From contig NC_060110.1 in the NCBI RefSeq assembly GCF_021155765.1, positions 8,307,501 through 8,371,500 on the forward strand: 64,000 bases of DNA, given 5' to 3'. Under the pieces are notes generated by a model, which did not search any database, was not told the DNA's origin, and saw nothing but the letters and a program-made list of their open reading frames with translations. This document shows positions 1 through 12,282 of this stretch, piece by piece. Each line of letters opens with the position of its first letter. Position 1 is the first letter of the stretch. The stretch is from Diprion similis. Its lineage: Eukaryota > Arthropoda > Insecta > Hymenoptera > Diprionidae. Position numbers and translations under genes: made by a program.

Positions 1-1160
1 TTACGATCATCCAAACTCCATGTCGTTGATTTTCATTTTCGAAGAGGAAACTACGTAAGTTACGGCTGGAGAATAACTGTGAGGTTGAGGTTCTTGACGT
101 TGCATTTTTGAGGAAAAACTGGTTATTACGCAAGTTCAGAATTGTCTGAAACTCAGTCATTTCCTTTATTATTTTAACAGGTGTCATACGCATATACGAG
201 TTTATTTGACGGACTAAGCAACTCTTTTTTCCAAAAAATTGATACATTCCATGCATTTTCTCAGTTCGTTGAACTTATTTCAAATACATAATGATCCCTT
301 TGTTCTCATCTTTATTTTCGACACAAAACTGAAAAAATTTTCTCTTCATTTTTCTCGTTTTCTTCGTTGGAGCGAAAGTCAAAGTCAAGATTCTGTGTAC
401 CAAAGGTTATAATAACTCGAACTGGTTTTATAATTTCTAATTACGTAGTTTGGTCAGCTGGTTATGAGAGGTATAAAACAATTAAGCGCTCAAGTCGTTC
501 CTCAATATCCCTCAATATTTTCATTGCACTTTCTCTTGCCTAGTCTAACAGTCACGAGCGCTTTTGTTTTCGTACGTTTTACAGCCAATTGTATACTACA
601 GAGCTGTTATGTCTCCAGTTCAATGCACGAAACTTGCCATAAATTTGCACATTAATTGCCGGCAAGTCGCTCCGTTTAATGATCCCCTTCGCCACACACA
701 CCAGTAGCGTCTCTTACGCGTATCACATGCAATAATGCATAAAGTTATCGTACTACCTCCATATCACGCACGATCTCGCAGGCATGCATACATAAATATG
801 AGGTTCAAAGATGATTGTGAGACGCAACTATTATACGCATGGGCGCCTACTTTAACGGATTCACGCCAAAATCTGATTTTTCATGTACAACTGAGGAGGA
901 AAAGACTCCGAAATCTATCGCGAACGCTTATGCTAAAACCACTACGAGGTTTCGTGTATCCATACCTTTAGTATAGGTATACGCAAAACGGGTCTATAAC
1001 CGTGTCCACGGACACTTCGATTCCCGAGACTTCGAGACTGTCTCTTGATACGTTTCTTGCCAAGACCCTGAACCAGTCGACTTATAATATAGACGACAGC
1101 GGGCCTTGGGCCCACATGAATACACCTACAGTGTATTGTATAACTGTAATTTCTTTCTCT
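1..1160. other. Intergenic DNA, no gene recognised
   Basis: Both strands were read for splice-joined coding sequence and nothing recognisable was found. The short open frames here (63-78 codons) have no family resemblance and no sensible codon use. The left edge may belong to a gene outside the window. Confidence 0.5.
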
Positions 1161-1532
1161 TTAAGGGGGTGCCCTGGTCGATTTCGACGTTGACGTATAT
1201 ATCTCCAAATATTGAAGTCCACGTATCTCAATCGTGAAAACGGATTTAACAGCCCCATTCTATACGCAATTTCAAACAAAAACACTCCAATTCATTTTCA
1301 TTTGATGCAGAAATAAAGAAATGGCATGCTTTCTATGAATTTACTATTGTGATTACGTAGTATCTATGCCATTTATCTATTGCTCCATCAAATGAAAATA
1401 TGTCAGAATTTTTTTTGGGCAGAATTGCGTGTAGGATGGGGCTGTCATGCCATTTTTCGCGTTTAGGGAACGTAACTTCTATATTTGGAGATATATACGT
1501 CGACGTCGAAATCGACTAAGACACCCCCTTAA
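1161..1532. mobile_element. Foldback MITE flanked by TTAA (piggyBac-type target site)
   Basis: The two halves are long imperfect inverted repeats of about 185 bp each. The left arm begins TTAAGGGGGTG and the right arm ends CACCCCCTTAA. The subterminal motif CGACGTATATATCTCCAAAT also occurs inverted near 1480-1505. TTAA at 1161-1164 and 1529-1532 fits a TTAA target duplication, which is the piggyBac signature. No transposase frame is present, so it would be a non-autonomous element. The superfamily is an inference from the TTAA only. Confidence 0.72.
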
Positions 1533-3855
1533 GGATAAGGATTTCGAAATTTGAAAATGATTTCTCGAACATTTTTTATTACATATGCGTTTAATATGTT
1601 TTTAAACCCGAGGAATCAATATTTGCAAAAATTCTACCAATATATTATTGATGCGTGGTGAGTATAGTATTATAGCCGCAGGGATCACTGACCTATTACC
1701 CCGTATAGACAACGTAAATTAAGAAGAAAGAAAGCTTTGAAATTGAAGAAAATCTTAGCGTTTAATACCGACTGGTTTGAGGGGCTCGAGTATTTTGAGA
1801 ATACCTTTGCAATGGCTCATTCAAATATTCATTCGAATGAATCAAAACGAGTCAAGCATTATACTGCGATTATATTATACGAGTATAATTATAGTGCGGT
1901 GAAGAGGAAACGTGAACCACTCATCGATGACTAATACGCTTCTTGTAATCAGCGAGGACACTTCCGAACAGGTGAGAAAAGGCTAGCAACCTTTTACTTT
2001 CAGACTCTTCCGATATAACAGACCTCGGAATGCATGAAATAAATATAGCATTCTTTAGATAATTCAACGATTACTATCTTTTATAGAAATCCATCAGCCT
2101 ACATTTCTTTGATGCTGTTATAATATGGAATTTCTTCTGTATACAACGTAAACCTACTATACATAGATGCATATTTATACATATGCATATATATATGTAC
2201 ACACAATGTTTCTGGTGAATATATTAAATCTAAAGGCTTAATTTTATTACACGTACCTAACTGAAAGTGCAAAATAGATTACGGAAGTACAAATGATATT
2301 TAAAGGTATATATATATAATACACATACACCCTTAAATATTACTTGTACTTCCGTAATCTATTTCGCACTTTCAGTTAGGTACGTGTAATAAAATTAAGC
2401 CTTTAGAGTTAACGTATTCACCAGAAAAATTGTAAATTAAATATATCATTAATGGTGGTACGGAATATGATTGACTGAAAATGTGTTAACACGGTATCGG
2501 ATGGTGACCAGAAATTAGTAAAGTCTAGCTTAAAATATACCGTTAAATTTACACAATGTTGGCGTCAATTTCATCCATGTATTCACTCTAATCATTGGTG
2601 TGTATAACTCTAACTCATTACGTATCCTCACCTTAAATAATGAGTTGTAAATATTTGCAGTACGCGTACAGATTTAGTATTAGGTAATATTTTGATAATT
2701 CACATCAATTATACCTTGTAACATACATTGCATATGTAAGTGCATAAATACAATTGTATGTAAGCATCTCACATCACAAATGAAGTATAAATCCTGTAAA
2801 AAGCTTAAATGACTTCATTTGGAACAAGTCGATACCTACGATACAAGTAAGGATCGCTCCAATAGCATCAACGACTTACTTGGCTCGAATCCAATTCATC
2901 CTGTTTCTGCAATTTCCTGAAATCTTGAGCCGATCATTATACACCCTATAGAAACATCGGATAAAAACCGGATTGTCTGAATATAATTATATGTGTCGTC
3001 AATATATGCAATACATTTCTCGCAGCTTGATTTCCGATGTAGTTCCAACTGCAGTAACATAAAATTAATACGATTTCGAAAATTTTCAATTCACGACCAA
3101 TAGCCAGGTTTCGAATATCTCTTCGCTCAAAGGTATTTATTCCTGCAAGGTAGAAAACAACTTCCGTTGAATCAGATTGCCGCGATTAAACGACTAAAGG
3201 CTCATAGACGACTTCTTACTTGAGGAAACCGTTATGTTTTAAACGCCTACTTGGAAATGAAATTGCTTGAAACTATCCGCTGCTTTTATTCGCTGCGTTT
3301 TTACCGTCTACCGTCGTGACACTGATCGTAATAAATAGACAGTCGTGCGGGCATGTTTGAACCGCGTATGCATGAAACTCGCGAAGATAGATTAAGATCT
3401 TTTCACAGGTTCCCCATTCGTAGTCGCGGAAATTGTCGGCAAATTATGTTCAGTAATAACAGTTCTATCACTGTGATTGTCGCAACAATTGCTATGTCAT
3501 TAATTGCAGTTCATAAACAAGACTGTCACGCGAACACCTTCCAATTAACTTATAGTTCGCGCATTTTTCTTACCAATTATATCGTCCTTTCTACTTTCTT
3601 TATCATCTGAGTTTTCAGCTAGCTGTACTTAATACAACGATTATTTTATATTTAAATAATGCAAGCGAGATTATCTCGTTAAACGAGATGCAGAGGAAGT
3701 AAATTCGCGCCATTCTATTTGAATATTTCGGCTTGTTCCACGCTTCGTCACGTGGACTGAAAGGCGTCCGCTGCCTGTGATCTGTCAAATTCCAACATAA
3801 CCTCAAACTAATGTTACATTTCAGAAGAATTGTAGACGTATTCCACTGATAAATA
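1533..3855. other. Intergenic DNA upstream of Vps33A
   Basis: This A+T-rich spacer contains the foldback at 2203-2434 and otherwise no recognised feature. The Vps33A promoter must lie at its right end. An open frame on the minus strand at 3615-3989 overlaps Vps33A exon 1 antisense and is not a gene. Confidence 0.5.
2203..2434. repeat. Near-perfect 230 bp inverted repeat (foldback)
   Basis: The arms of about 100 bp face each other around a central TATATATATATAA-like loop at about 2308-2322. The outer ends are TTTCTGGTGAAT and ATTCACCAGAAA, and the arms share the blocks GCTTAATTTTATTACACGTA and ACCTAACTGAAAGTGC in inverted orientation. The high arm identity suggests a young foldback or MITE. 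No target-site duplication was clear, so the class is left open. Confidence 0.75.
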
Positions 3856-6800
3856 ATGTCGTCAGCACACTTGTCGAGCGGAAAATTGAACATCGGCCTT
3901 GTCCAAGAACAGGCGAAAAAACAATTGCTAAATTTGCTAGAAAAATGTGACGGGACGAAGGTAAAGTTACCGAGACACCTACTTCCCAATAATCTATAAT
4001 CCCACGAATCCCAACTACTTATGTTGTTTAGTGACGAAAATATTTATATTCTTCTGCTTGGTACATAAAGGCAATTATATGCGACAAGTCCCTGGCAGGA
4101 CCGATTGGCGTGGTTGGAAAGTCCAATCTACGACAAGAACACGACGTCGTCAAAGTGATTCCGCTCTGCAGTGGAAGACTTCAGCCTACAGATGTTGCTA
4201 ATGTTATTTTTATCACAAGACCTCACTTGCATCTCATGGATTTAATCGCTGAGAAAGTTCACGGGTAAGTTGTAGTTGTAACGCAGTCCTTTCAAAATAA
4301 TGAAGTGTTTCCCTAACATGGGATAAGGATTAATCGAAAACTCACAGAAACAGAGTTGATCGCTTTTCAAAAATCTTAACTAGTAATATCGAATACAGTA
4401 GAACTCCTCAAACTTTGGTACCTAATTTCGTAAGAGTCCCATAATCAAAGCAAAATTAAAACAAGTCTTTCTACTTTTCCTTGATCACGGTCAGTGATGT
4501 TCGTCTCTTTTCTCATTCATCTAACTCAGACATATAAGCAGCATCTCGAAGTGTATATCTCTTTCCACATAGGAAGAAATCTGCAAATCACTTTCACGTA
4601 CAGAAAAGTTCTACTGTAAGTTCAGATATAATGTTTATCAAATAATTGAAAGTTTTTATCACTACAAAAAAACAATCATTGGTAGAAATCAAAGAGTACG
4701 ATGTTTATATGGATATATTTGATACAATTACGAATTATCCGATATGTCATATTGGTGTAATCATTGTGTTTTAACAGCGAAGAAGGTACCAGACCGCAGA
4801 AGAAGTTTCACTTATTTTTCGTTCCCCGAAAAAGTCTGCTTTGTGAGAAAAAGCTGCAAAACCGAGGAGTATATGGAAGTTTCACATTATTCGAAGAATT
4901 TGCCTGTGATCTATTCCCATTCGATTCTGATTTAGTGTCGATGGAACTCAGTGGAGCATTTAATGAATTCTATTTAGAAAATGATCCAACCTGCTTGTAT
5001 CAGGTAGCGCAAGCTATTCAGAGCCTTCAGAGACTGTATGGTAGAATACCTAAAGTCACTGGACGAGGACCAGCAGCTAACAAGGTTTGGGAATTGATGA
5101 AGAGGCTGCACAGGGAGGAAGAAGATGTTAAAACAGATGGTACTCAAACACCATTAATAGAACATCTTCTCTTGTTGGACAGATCGGTTGATCTACTCTC
5201 CCCTTTGGTTACACAATTGACTTACGAAGGTCTTATCGACGAAATATTCGGCATAAACGATAGTAAGTTCTTTTATCCCCATCATGTGACCATTGTTTTT
5301 CCCGGTAATTGATACATTTTCTTTACTGACATTCATCTTTGGTCACGAATGCATAATTACAAGTAAAGATAAGCATACAATTTGTGTGCTATAAGTGAGC
5401 AGGAAGTGGTAAAACAATATGTTGAAGAAGGTTTACTGTGGTTTTACTGCAGGATTTTTTCTTTATCAAATAAAGTATACAGATTATAAACCTTGTTATT
5501 TCTAGCAACCGTTGAATTGCCCGCTGAAAAATTTCACGATTCTGATGATTCACCAACCGTCCTTCCGCTCGATAAAAAGGAACAAATCATTTTAAATTCT
5601 GGTGAAGAGCTTTTTGCAGAGATTAGGTGAACGAGTCAAATTATTCTTTACATCTAGAATTATCGTCATTGGAAAACTTATTGAATATTTGTTAAAACAG
5701 GGATAAAAACTTCAACGGCGTAGGACCAGTACTAAGTCGGAAGGCTAGAATTATATCATCACAATTTGATGAGCGACACGGTGACAAGAGTGTCCAGGAA
5801 ATAAAACAGTTTGTCGCTAGGCTACCGCACATGTTAGCGACAAAGCAGTCACTCGCAAGACGTGAGCAAAATAATTTATTATCAATGTAATGTACTTGAT
5901 AAGTGCATTCACACATATTTAACGATATCAAATGCAATAGGTTTTGATAAATTTGTGACCCCTAAAATTTATGTTCGCATTATGTGATGCGTTTTCTTTT
6001 TCTTTTGGGCAGATACAACTATAGCGGAAATGATCAAAGAAGTTACGGACTCAAATAATTTCCTCGAGGCTTTACAGACGGAACAAGAATTGTTGAATTG
6101 TATAGAAACAGACAAACCCAACTCGTACATCGAGGATATGATAGCTCAACAGCAACCATTGTTGAAAGTATTGAGACTGCTTTGTATTCAATCACTAACC
6201 AACTCTGGTCTGAAGCCAAAGTTACTCGATTACTACAAAAGAGAGATAGTACAGACTTATGGTTATCAACATTTGCCGACGTTAATAAACCTAGAAAAAG
6301 CTGGCCTGCTTCGACCCCAACAGCCTGTACGACAATACGCTGTGCTGAGGAAAGCCTTACGACTAACTGTCGAGGATGAGAGTGAAGTCACCCCAAGGGA
6401 TATCAGTTACGTTCATTCTGTCTATGCTCCGTTAAGTGTGAGGCTGGCTGAACAATTAGTACAACCTAATGGATGGCAGGGATTGAACGATGTATTAGGA
6501 CTATTGCCTGGTCCTACTGTCAGCAGTAATCCTCAAACTTTGAGTTCAACCGCAGCAAGAAGTATGGATGATTTCTTTCTTTTAGTATTAGTAGATAGAA
6601 TAACCATTAATGTACTTTGAGTTTTACCGACAAGTTGCAAGTTGCATAAATTTTGATTAGAAGTCGACTTTTACGAGAAAATTATTAATTATCACAGACG
6701 TATTTTTTTATCAATACAGCCTTTTTGCATAAGTTGCATTAATAAAAGTGTTGTACAAGTATCCCATGTTTGACCTGTTTATACTCCAGACTGATGCCAT

Positions 6801-7275
6801 TGAAAGAAATTAGAGTTTGAGGTTTAAAGATTTCTGATCGTATTGGTAGAATTTTACGACAATTTTTCGATGACGAAGTTTTCGTACTCTATAAAACTAA
6901 TTTTCTGAAAACTCGGGAATATAAGTTGACCCCCTTTAGAATCCGCTAATTTATGTTCGTTTTATATGTTACAGGAAATTCGATAACCAGTGAAGATTCA
7001 ACTTCCGAATCAACACGATTAGTACTAGTATTTTTTATCGGTGGTTGTACATACGCTGAGATATCTGCATTGCGATTCTTATCTCTACAAGAAGATTGTA
7101 AGGCATTTATAGATGTTCTTCATTCAAATAATATTCTGTGCAATTAATAAATTTTCGTTACATTAACAAGATACCTGTTTTTACAGCCAATGTGGAATTC
7201 GTAGTTGGAACAACAAAACTGATAAATGGAAATTCTTTTATAACTTCATTAATGGAAGATTTAGAAAGGAACTGA
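3856..7275 (+). CDS. Vps33A: Vacuolar protein sorting protein 33A (SM protein of HOPS/CORVET)
   Basis: Eight coding exons join in phase: 3856-3960, 4071-4264, 4778-5262, 5506-5626, 5701-5861, 6013-6561, 6975-7097 and 7187-7275. They give 608 residues against 596 in human VPS33A. All junctions are GT-AG. The frame shows Sec1/Munc18 family sequence throughout, for example [57 protein letters not shown]-like [39 protein letters not shown] and [20 protein letters not shown]. The A-type rather than B-type paralogue fits the match along the whole length. The known role is the SNARE-binding core of HOPS and CORVET, which tether endosomes and lysosomes; the Drosophila orthologue is carnation. The start codon is the first ATG of the exon and gives the expected N-terminus ([16 protein letters not shown]). 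Confidence 0.95.
6769..6935. repeat. Dispersed repeat copy in Vps33A intron 6
   Basis: The block beginning TTTATACTCCAGACTGATGC is related, at an estimated two-thirds identity by eye, to 25975-26130 in a NIPSNAP intron. Shared landmarks include TTTATACTYCAGRCTGATGC, GAAGTTT and GAATATAAGT near the right end. No coding capacity is seen, so it is probably an old non-autonomous transposon fragment. Confidence 0.5.
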
Positions 7276-8289
7276 ATCCATAGAGTACAGTACGATAAGT
7301 AACGAGTATGGATATTTTATTTATTCATACGTAATTTTTATGTTTTAAATATACATTTCCACCTTATTCTGTGCTATATATCAATAAGTAATAAGTATAG
7401 ATATTGGTATAAGTTCAGTGTACAACCAAATCTATTTAATACACACTTATATTTCTTAATGTACTATAGTACAAAGTCTTTTTCAAGAATGACTATTGTA
7501 ATATTGATCTAGTTTCTGTTTACAGCCATCTTCGATAAATTGATGTTTCAATTATACATGTCTTTCTATTCACTAAATATTTAAACTCATTTTTATTGTT
7601 AATATTATTGCTATAACTATTATTTAACATTATAGTACATACATTAATACGTATACAAGTATAAGTTTCAGTTTAGATGGTTTTGCCAATTGTTTTTATA
7701 ACTCTCCAACCTTCATCAGCAATTACTTTACGTCAACACGATAGTTTGTTATTCCTAATAACCGCTGTTTTCCGACATGCGATTTTTAACAATTTGAAAA
7801 ACTTTGTAGCAAAAATCAGCAACTTTAACTTACACGCGCAAAATGTCAAAGTTGATTTGTTTCAACACTATGCAATATAAGTAGAGACAAACGAAGCTGT
7901 TCTTTATTTAGTTTTGAATTCCTTAACATTTTTAATTCTCGACATTATTCAGAGTGAAAAGAATAGCTACATCAGTTGAGGTACTATCTTTAGAAAATTA
8001 TGCTAGAGATCAAATTTTTTAGGGTCAAGTCACCCTGACAAGAATTCTAAAACATGGAGTTTGTTTGATTACTTTCTCAAAAACCGCATAATTTCTGTAC
8101 CTTTGTCATTATCTCTGAAGTAACATTACAAAAAATATCTAGTTCGAAAAGTGAATGTAACTCAAGTCAGAGAAAGTTCCATATTACGAGCATCATACGT
8201 AGAAAAAAAGTTTTTCTTGGATGAAAGCTTCAAATGGTTTTTAATCTATTTGAATATACTTGTGCGATCATTCACCATGAGCGTCGGCC

Positions 8290-8720
8290 GGTAAAGAGTG
8301 AATCTGAGTTATCGATTAGCGAGAAAAACGGCGGTCGGGGCGCCGCCCTAGGAAGTATTGTAGACGTTCACTAGGTAGCGCCACTCCGTATCAATAGACG
8401 GGGGCACGGTGCTCGTGAAAAGGCGTCAAAAACTTAGCAAATTTATCGTGGATCTAGTCAAGTGCGGTATTCGCGTATTGTTGGTACTATCGGAGAGTTA
8501 AAACTGTATCGTGTGTGTATATGTGATAGGTTCGGGGCGTGTGATTTCCGGCGTTAACCGAAACTGAAATATAAAGTAAAATAATCGAATGCCTCGCGAA
8601 GCTGCCGACAAAGGTAATATGCGTTCGGGATCGTCGAACAGGAGGGACGTCGTCTAAACTATTTTGTATTGCGCGCATGCTTGTGCACTCGCCATTTTGA
8701 AGGTGAATACTTTTGCGAGA
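8290..8720 (+). promoter_or_regulatory. Probable distal promoter and 5' UTR exon of Tao
   Basis: This is the most CpG- and G+C-rich stretch between the two genes, with GGCGGTCGGGGCGCCGCC near 8330 and a TATCGATTA site near 8312 that resembles the DREF element of insect housekeeping promoters. A donor-like site (TTTGAAG|GTGAATAC) occurs near 8701. The link to Tao, the next gene downstream on the same strand, is an inference; no transcript is visible here. Confidence 0.4.
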
Positions 8721-8920
8721 GTGTATTGTATACTGTCGCGGCTATCTGCTACACGAATTTTCTTTCCCCCCACCTCCGGTTTCTGGGTGTATGGATGTGC
8801 GTATGCCTAGGCGAGTATGTGTGTTCGATTTTTACACCGAGTTCGGGTTATCAAAATCTAAAAAGAATTCGGCCTGCACGAAGGGGTCCACCTTCTCCAG
8901 TCAAGACAAATTGTCGTCGA

Positions 8921-8944
8921 CCTCACTCACTCACTCACTCACTT
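8921..8944. repeat. Short (CTCA)n microsatellite
   Basis: About six CTCA units run in tandem inside the presumed Tao first intron. It disrupts the meaning of the two overlapping open frames here, which are compositional. Confidence 0.7.
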
Positions 8945-11900
8945 CCCGAGACCCAACCCTCCTTACACCCGCATTTCAATCTCCGGAATTTCTTTTATCA
9001 AACCCCTTTTCGACCCTCTTGCCACCCTCGAGCCTCTCGCCACTATTACCGAAAACACTTTCCAATTGTTATAGTCTCCGCCTGACAATCTTCCGAGTAG
9101 GTCTTCGCCGTTTTTCACGGTGTTTGTTCGACATTAAATATCGTCTCCTAATGATCGTGTGTGCTGCTGACCAAGCCTTGCCTCAACAGTCCAGGATATG
9201 TGTCACATTCACGCAAATGACGTGGGCAATGCATAATAACATTAGACTATACCTTTAAGTCGGAATATTCCCTATTAACAGCAATCAACTACTTTGAAGA
9301 ACGTTTCGTCCGCCTCTTCGTCTCCCGAATAGATATTCGGTAAACACTTGCTCCTTAATAGTATCAATTTTCCCGTGCCGCCTGTGACACAAATTAGAGG
9401 AAACCCCGTCGTGAAACCTGCCTGCGAAGCCTAATCTCTACCAGCACTGTAATAATCAATTATTTCTCCGTTTCATTCGGTCTCAGTTACCAGTGAACTT
9501 CTATAAACACAAATTTTTTTTTCCTCTACACATTACTTCAAAATTAATTCTATAATTATAAATTATGGACCCAAACGAAAGCAGTCTAATGACGAACTTC
9601 TTGACACAATAAGAAAATATTTAAATACTTTTTATCAGAATTTATACTCCATGTGAAGATTCATTTTAGAATTTGATCACTCAAAGAAAAATAGAAGTTA
9701 CTATAAACGGATTTTTATCCAGTTTCGTCGAGATTGGCCAAAATGTGTTGATGTAAAAAAAAAAAATCTGACATACAGGTGGCATCGGTAATTCACAACT
9801 TTGGAGAAATTACGATACAATTAATGTGTAGTTTTCTTATCTTGAAAACATACTGATATTCTCAATTTTCGTATGTCAAAGGACAACTAAACCAACTTTG
9901 ATTTGGATTTTGGTGATCTAACCTGTTAGGATTCGTTTTAGCAGTATTAGTCATTCTCATTCAATTCCTCTGCAATAACATTATACAAAGCTGAAACTAG
10001 GTGTAATATAGGTCGGAAGGTTCCAAGGGATGACCAAACGATGAAGCTTGGCAGTATCATTCGGGGAACTTTTTCGAAGATATTCCTTGAGATTTTATCG
10101 TTTGCTCACGTCCTGAAAGCCTTCCAGACATAATACCTGCTAGTGTCAGTGTCATTATGATTCGATTCAAACTAGTAAAGAAATTCCCTCGTCTAAATTC
10201 ATTGCATCATTCAGGTATTGAATGTTGACAACATCCTTTAACCTCTCACCTCAATGATTAGAGCTGTGTATGTTTGTCGATAGTTCGCACCTAAACAAAG
10301 CAATAAATTTTTGTATTGAAGTTCAAATAAAAATTTAACAGGCCTTCTTCATTGAAGCTAGTCAAAATATTGACGATCCTATAATAAATTGTTCAAGATC
10401 CTGCCAATAAAACGAATCATAGTCAGTTCATGTCTCGATCGGGCCAATTTTCTGTTTAATAAATTTTCCAACAATCACACATTAATTTTTTTTTCCAACA
10501 AAGAATGAGAGTAAGACTTATAACCAATCATTATTCTAGGTCAAAGATTTCTTTAATCGATTGAGGAGCTAAATGAAAAATGTGTCAGATAATTTGTAAA
10601 GGATGGGCAATGTGTGAAAATGATAACGATCAGATATACTTTTGGCATTATAGAAAATAGTTCAAACCGTGATTTCTGTTAAGTTGTGGAAAAACCAAAA
10701 TCAAAGAACAGGTCTCAAAATTCGAATTACCAGGTTTTTAATTTTGTACCATTTAAACAATCATTTCGTAATTTCTTGGGACACTAAACCATACTGTTTA
10801 CTAGATACATCCCACCGTACTGAAAATGATGTAGCTGTGCAAATTATTTATTATGATTCATTTGCTATGATTTATAAAAAGTGTTTCAACAGAATACATA
10901 AATCACTCCACTCACCCGTTGATAAGAAATTGATTATTCTGTACTCAGCCTAGTCTAATGTCTCTAAACTGTGATAAATGTGCTTCAAAGATACGAATTC
11001 ATTCATATTCATAATCTCGCACTTCATAGTATGCTTGTAATATTGTTTTTCCTAATAAATTGTTAATTCTGAGCTATGTTGATATATATTCTTATCATCA
11101 TATCTTGTTCAAATACAGATTTTGAACTCTACTAAAGGCGCATGAACACAATTTTTGTACTCCTGAGCACTTGGGGTTTCATAATTAGTTTCATATCCTA
11201 GTCTTGAATAAGTGTCGATTATTTAAATTTGTAATTTTTTCATTACTATTTTTCTTCTAAAGTTACATCGCAGATAAGTGATTCTTTTTATTTAGTAATA
11301 CTTTTGTGAAGTGAAGCCTAACGGATTGATGAAGCCTACCCATCATTTATCCTCTACTTATTACTAAGGACATAATTTAAAAAAGTATGCCATATGCGAG
11401 ATAATCTTTAACGCAAGAATTTTTACCCACATTCACCACATTGAGGAAAACTAACAGAATTCCTTCTTTTTACCAACTCGCAATTTTCCTTCTCACTCTT
11501 GTTGGACTGTATAACAAAGCTCACAACTGTGTTCTGATTGTTTGTTTTTATTGAAATTGTTCTTAGTCAAAGATCAGATTTATAGAAATCTTTAATTAGA
11601 CTGTAAAGTTGTTGCTCATTGAGATAGTGACTGGATTATTTTTTTTTTTTATGTTTATGTTGGTATGATATATAGACATTAGTACACAACAGAAACAAAA
11701 TGTCTTTCAGTTCACACTAATATGCGTCATAATTTTATTCCTCCTTGTAATAAGAAAAACTACGCATCATTTAAAACTGATAATCAAATCTAATAGGTGC
11801 TGTATAGCATGGGAGTATTTAAGAAGAAACTTTATGTAAAGCATGTCAAAATATTTGTGTTACTTTGAAGCAATTCTATAATTCTGCTGCTTGGGTGTAC

Positions 11901-12282
11901 CCTTATGAAGCAAAGAAATTTCTTGAAAATAAAAAGAGAAAGAAAGTTATCGTCTAGAAAGACTGGAACTTTAAAAGAATTACTGACCACTGAAGTTAGT
12001 GGAATCTAAAGCAAATAATTCGTAAGATTACTGAATTGTAGTTGTAAAACATGAACGCTACTTTTGATATATTCTTTAAAAACATTGATTTTGTGAAGAA
12101 GTTGTTTCAAAATTTTAATCAATATTTTTCAAAATTGTCATAGGTAAAATGATGGTGTGGAAACGAGACTGACAGAGATTTTATTGAGACTGGAGGGGCT
12201 CGAGGAAAAAGAAAGGATACGGTGATAAGCAGGTGTGAACTGTGGAGGAGGCCTCGGCCACCCATACAGGACGTCTGCTACT

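Larger units (their letters stand above)
7276..12282. other. Vps33A 3' flank and Tao 5' region
   Basis: No recognised protein gene lies in these 5 kb. The first few hundred bases are the Vps33A 3' flank. The block at 8290-8720 looks like a promoter. The rest, up to 12.14 kb, is A+T-rich and is best explained as a long first intron of Tao. A 3' splice-like site (TTGTCATAG) ends near 12142 and could begin the exon that carries the Tao start codon. Confidence 0.45.

Noticed and set aside
3615-3989. 124-codon minus-strand frame
   Set aside because: It is antisense to Vps33A exon 1 and has no recognisable sequence.
8669-9258. Two overlapping plus-strand open frames of 138 and 181 codons
   Set aside because: They span a CTCA repeat and pyrimidine-rich sequence downstream of a promoter-like block, with no family resemblance; presumed Tao first intron.
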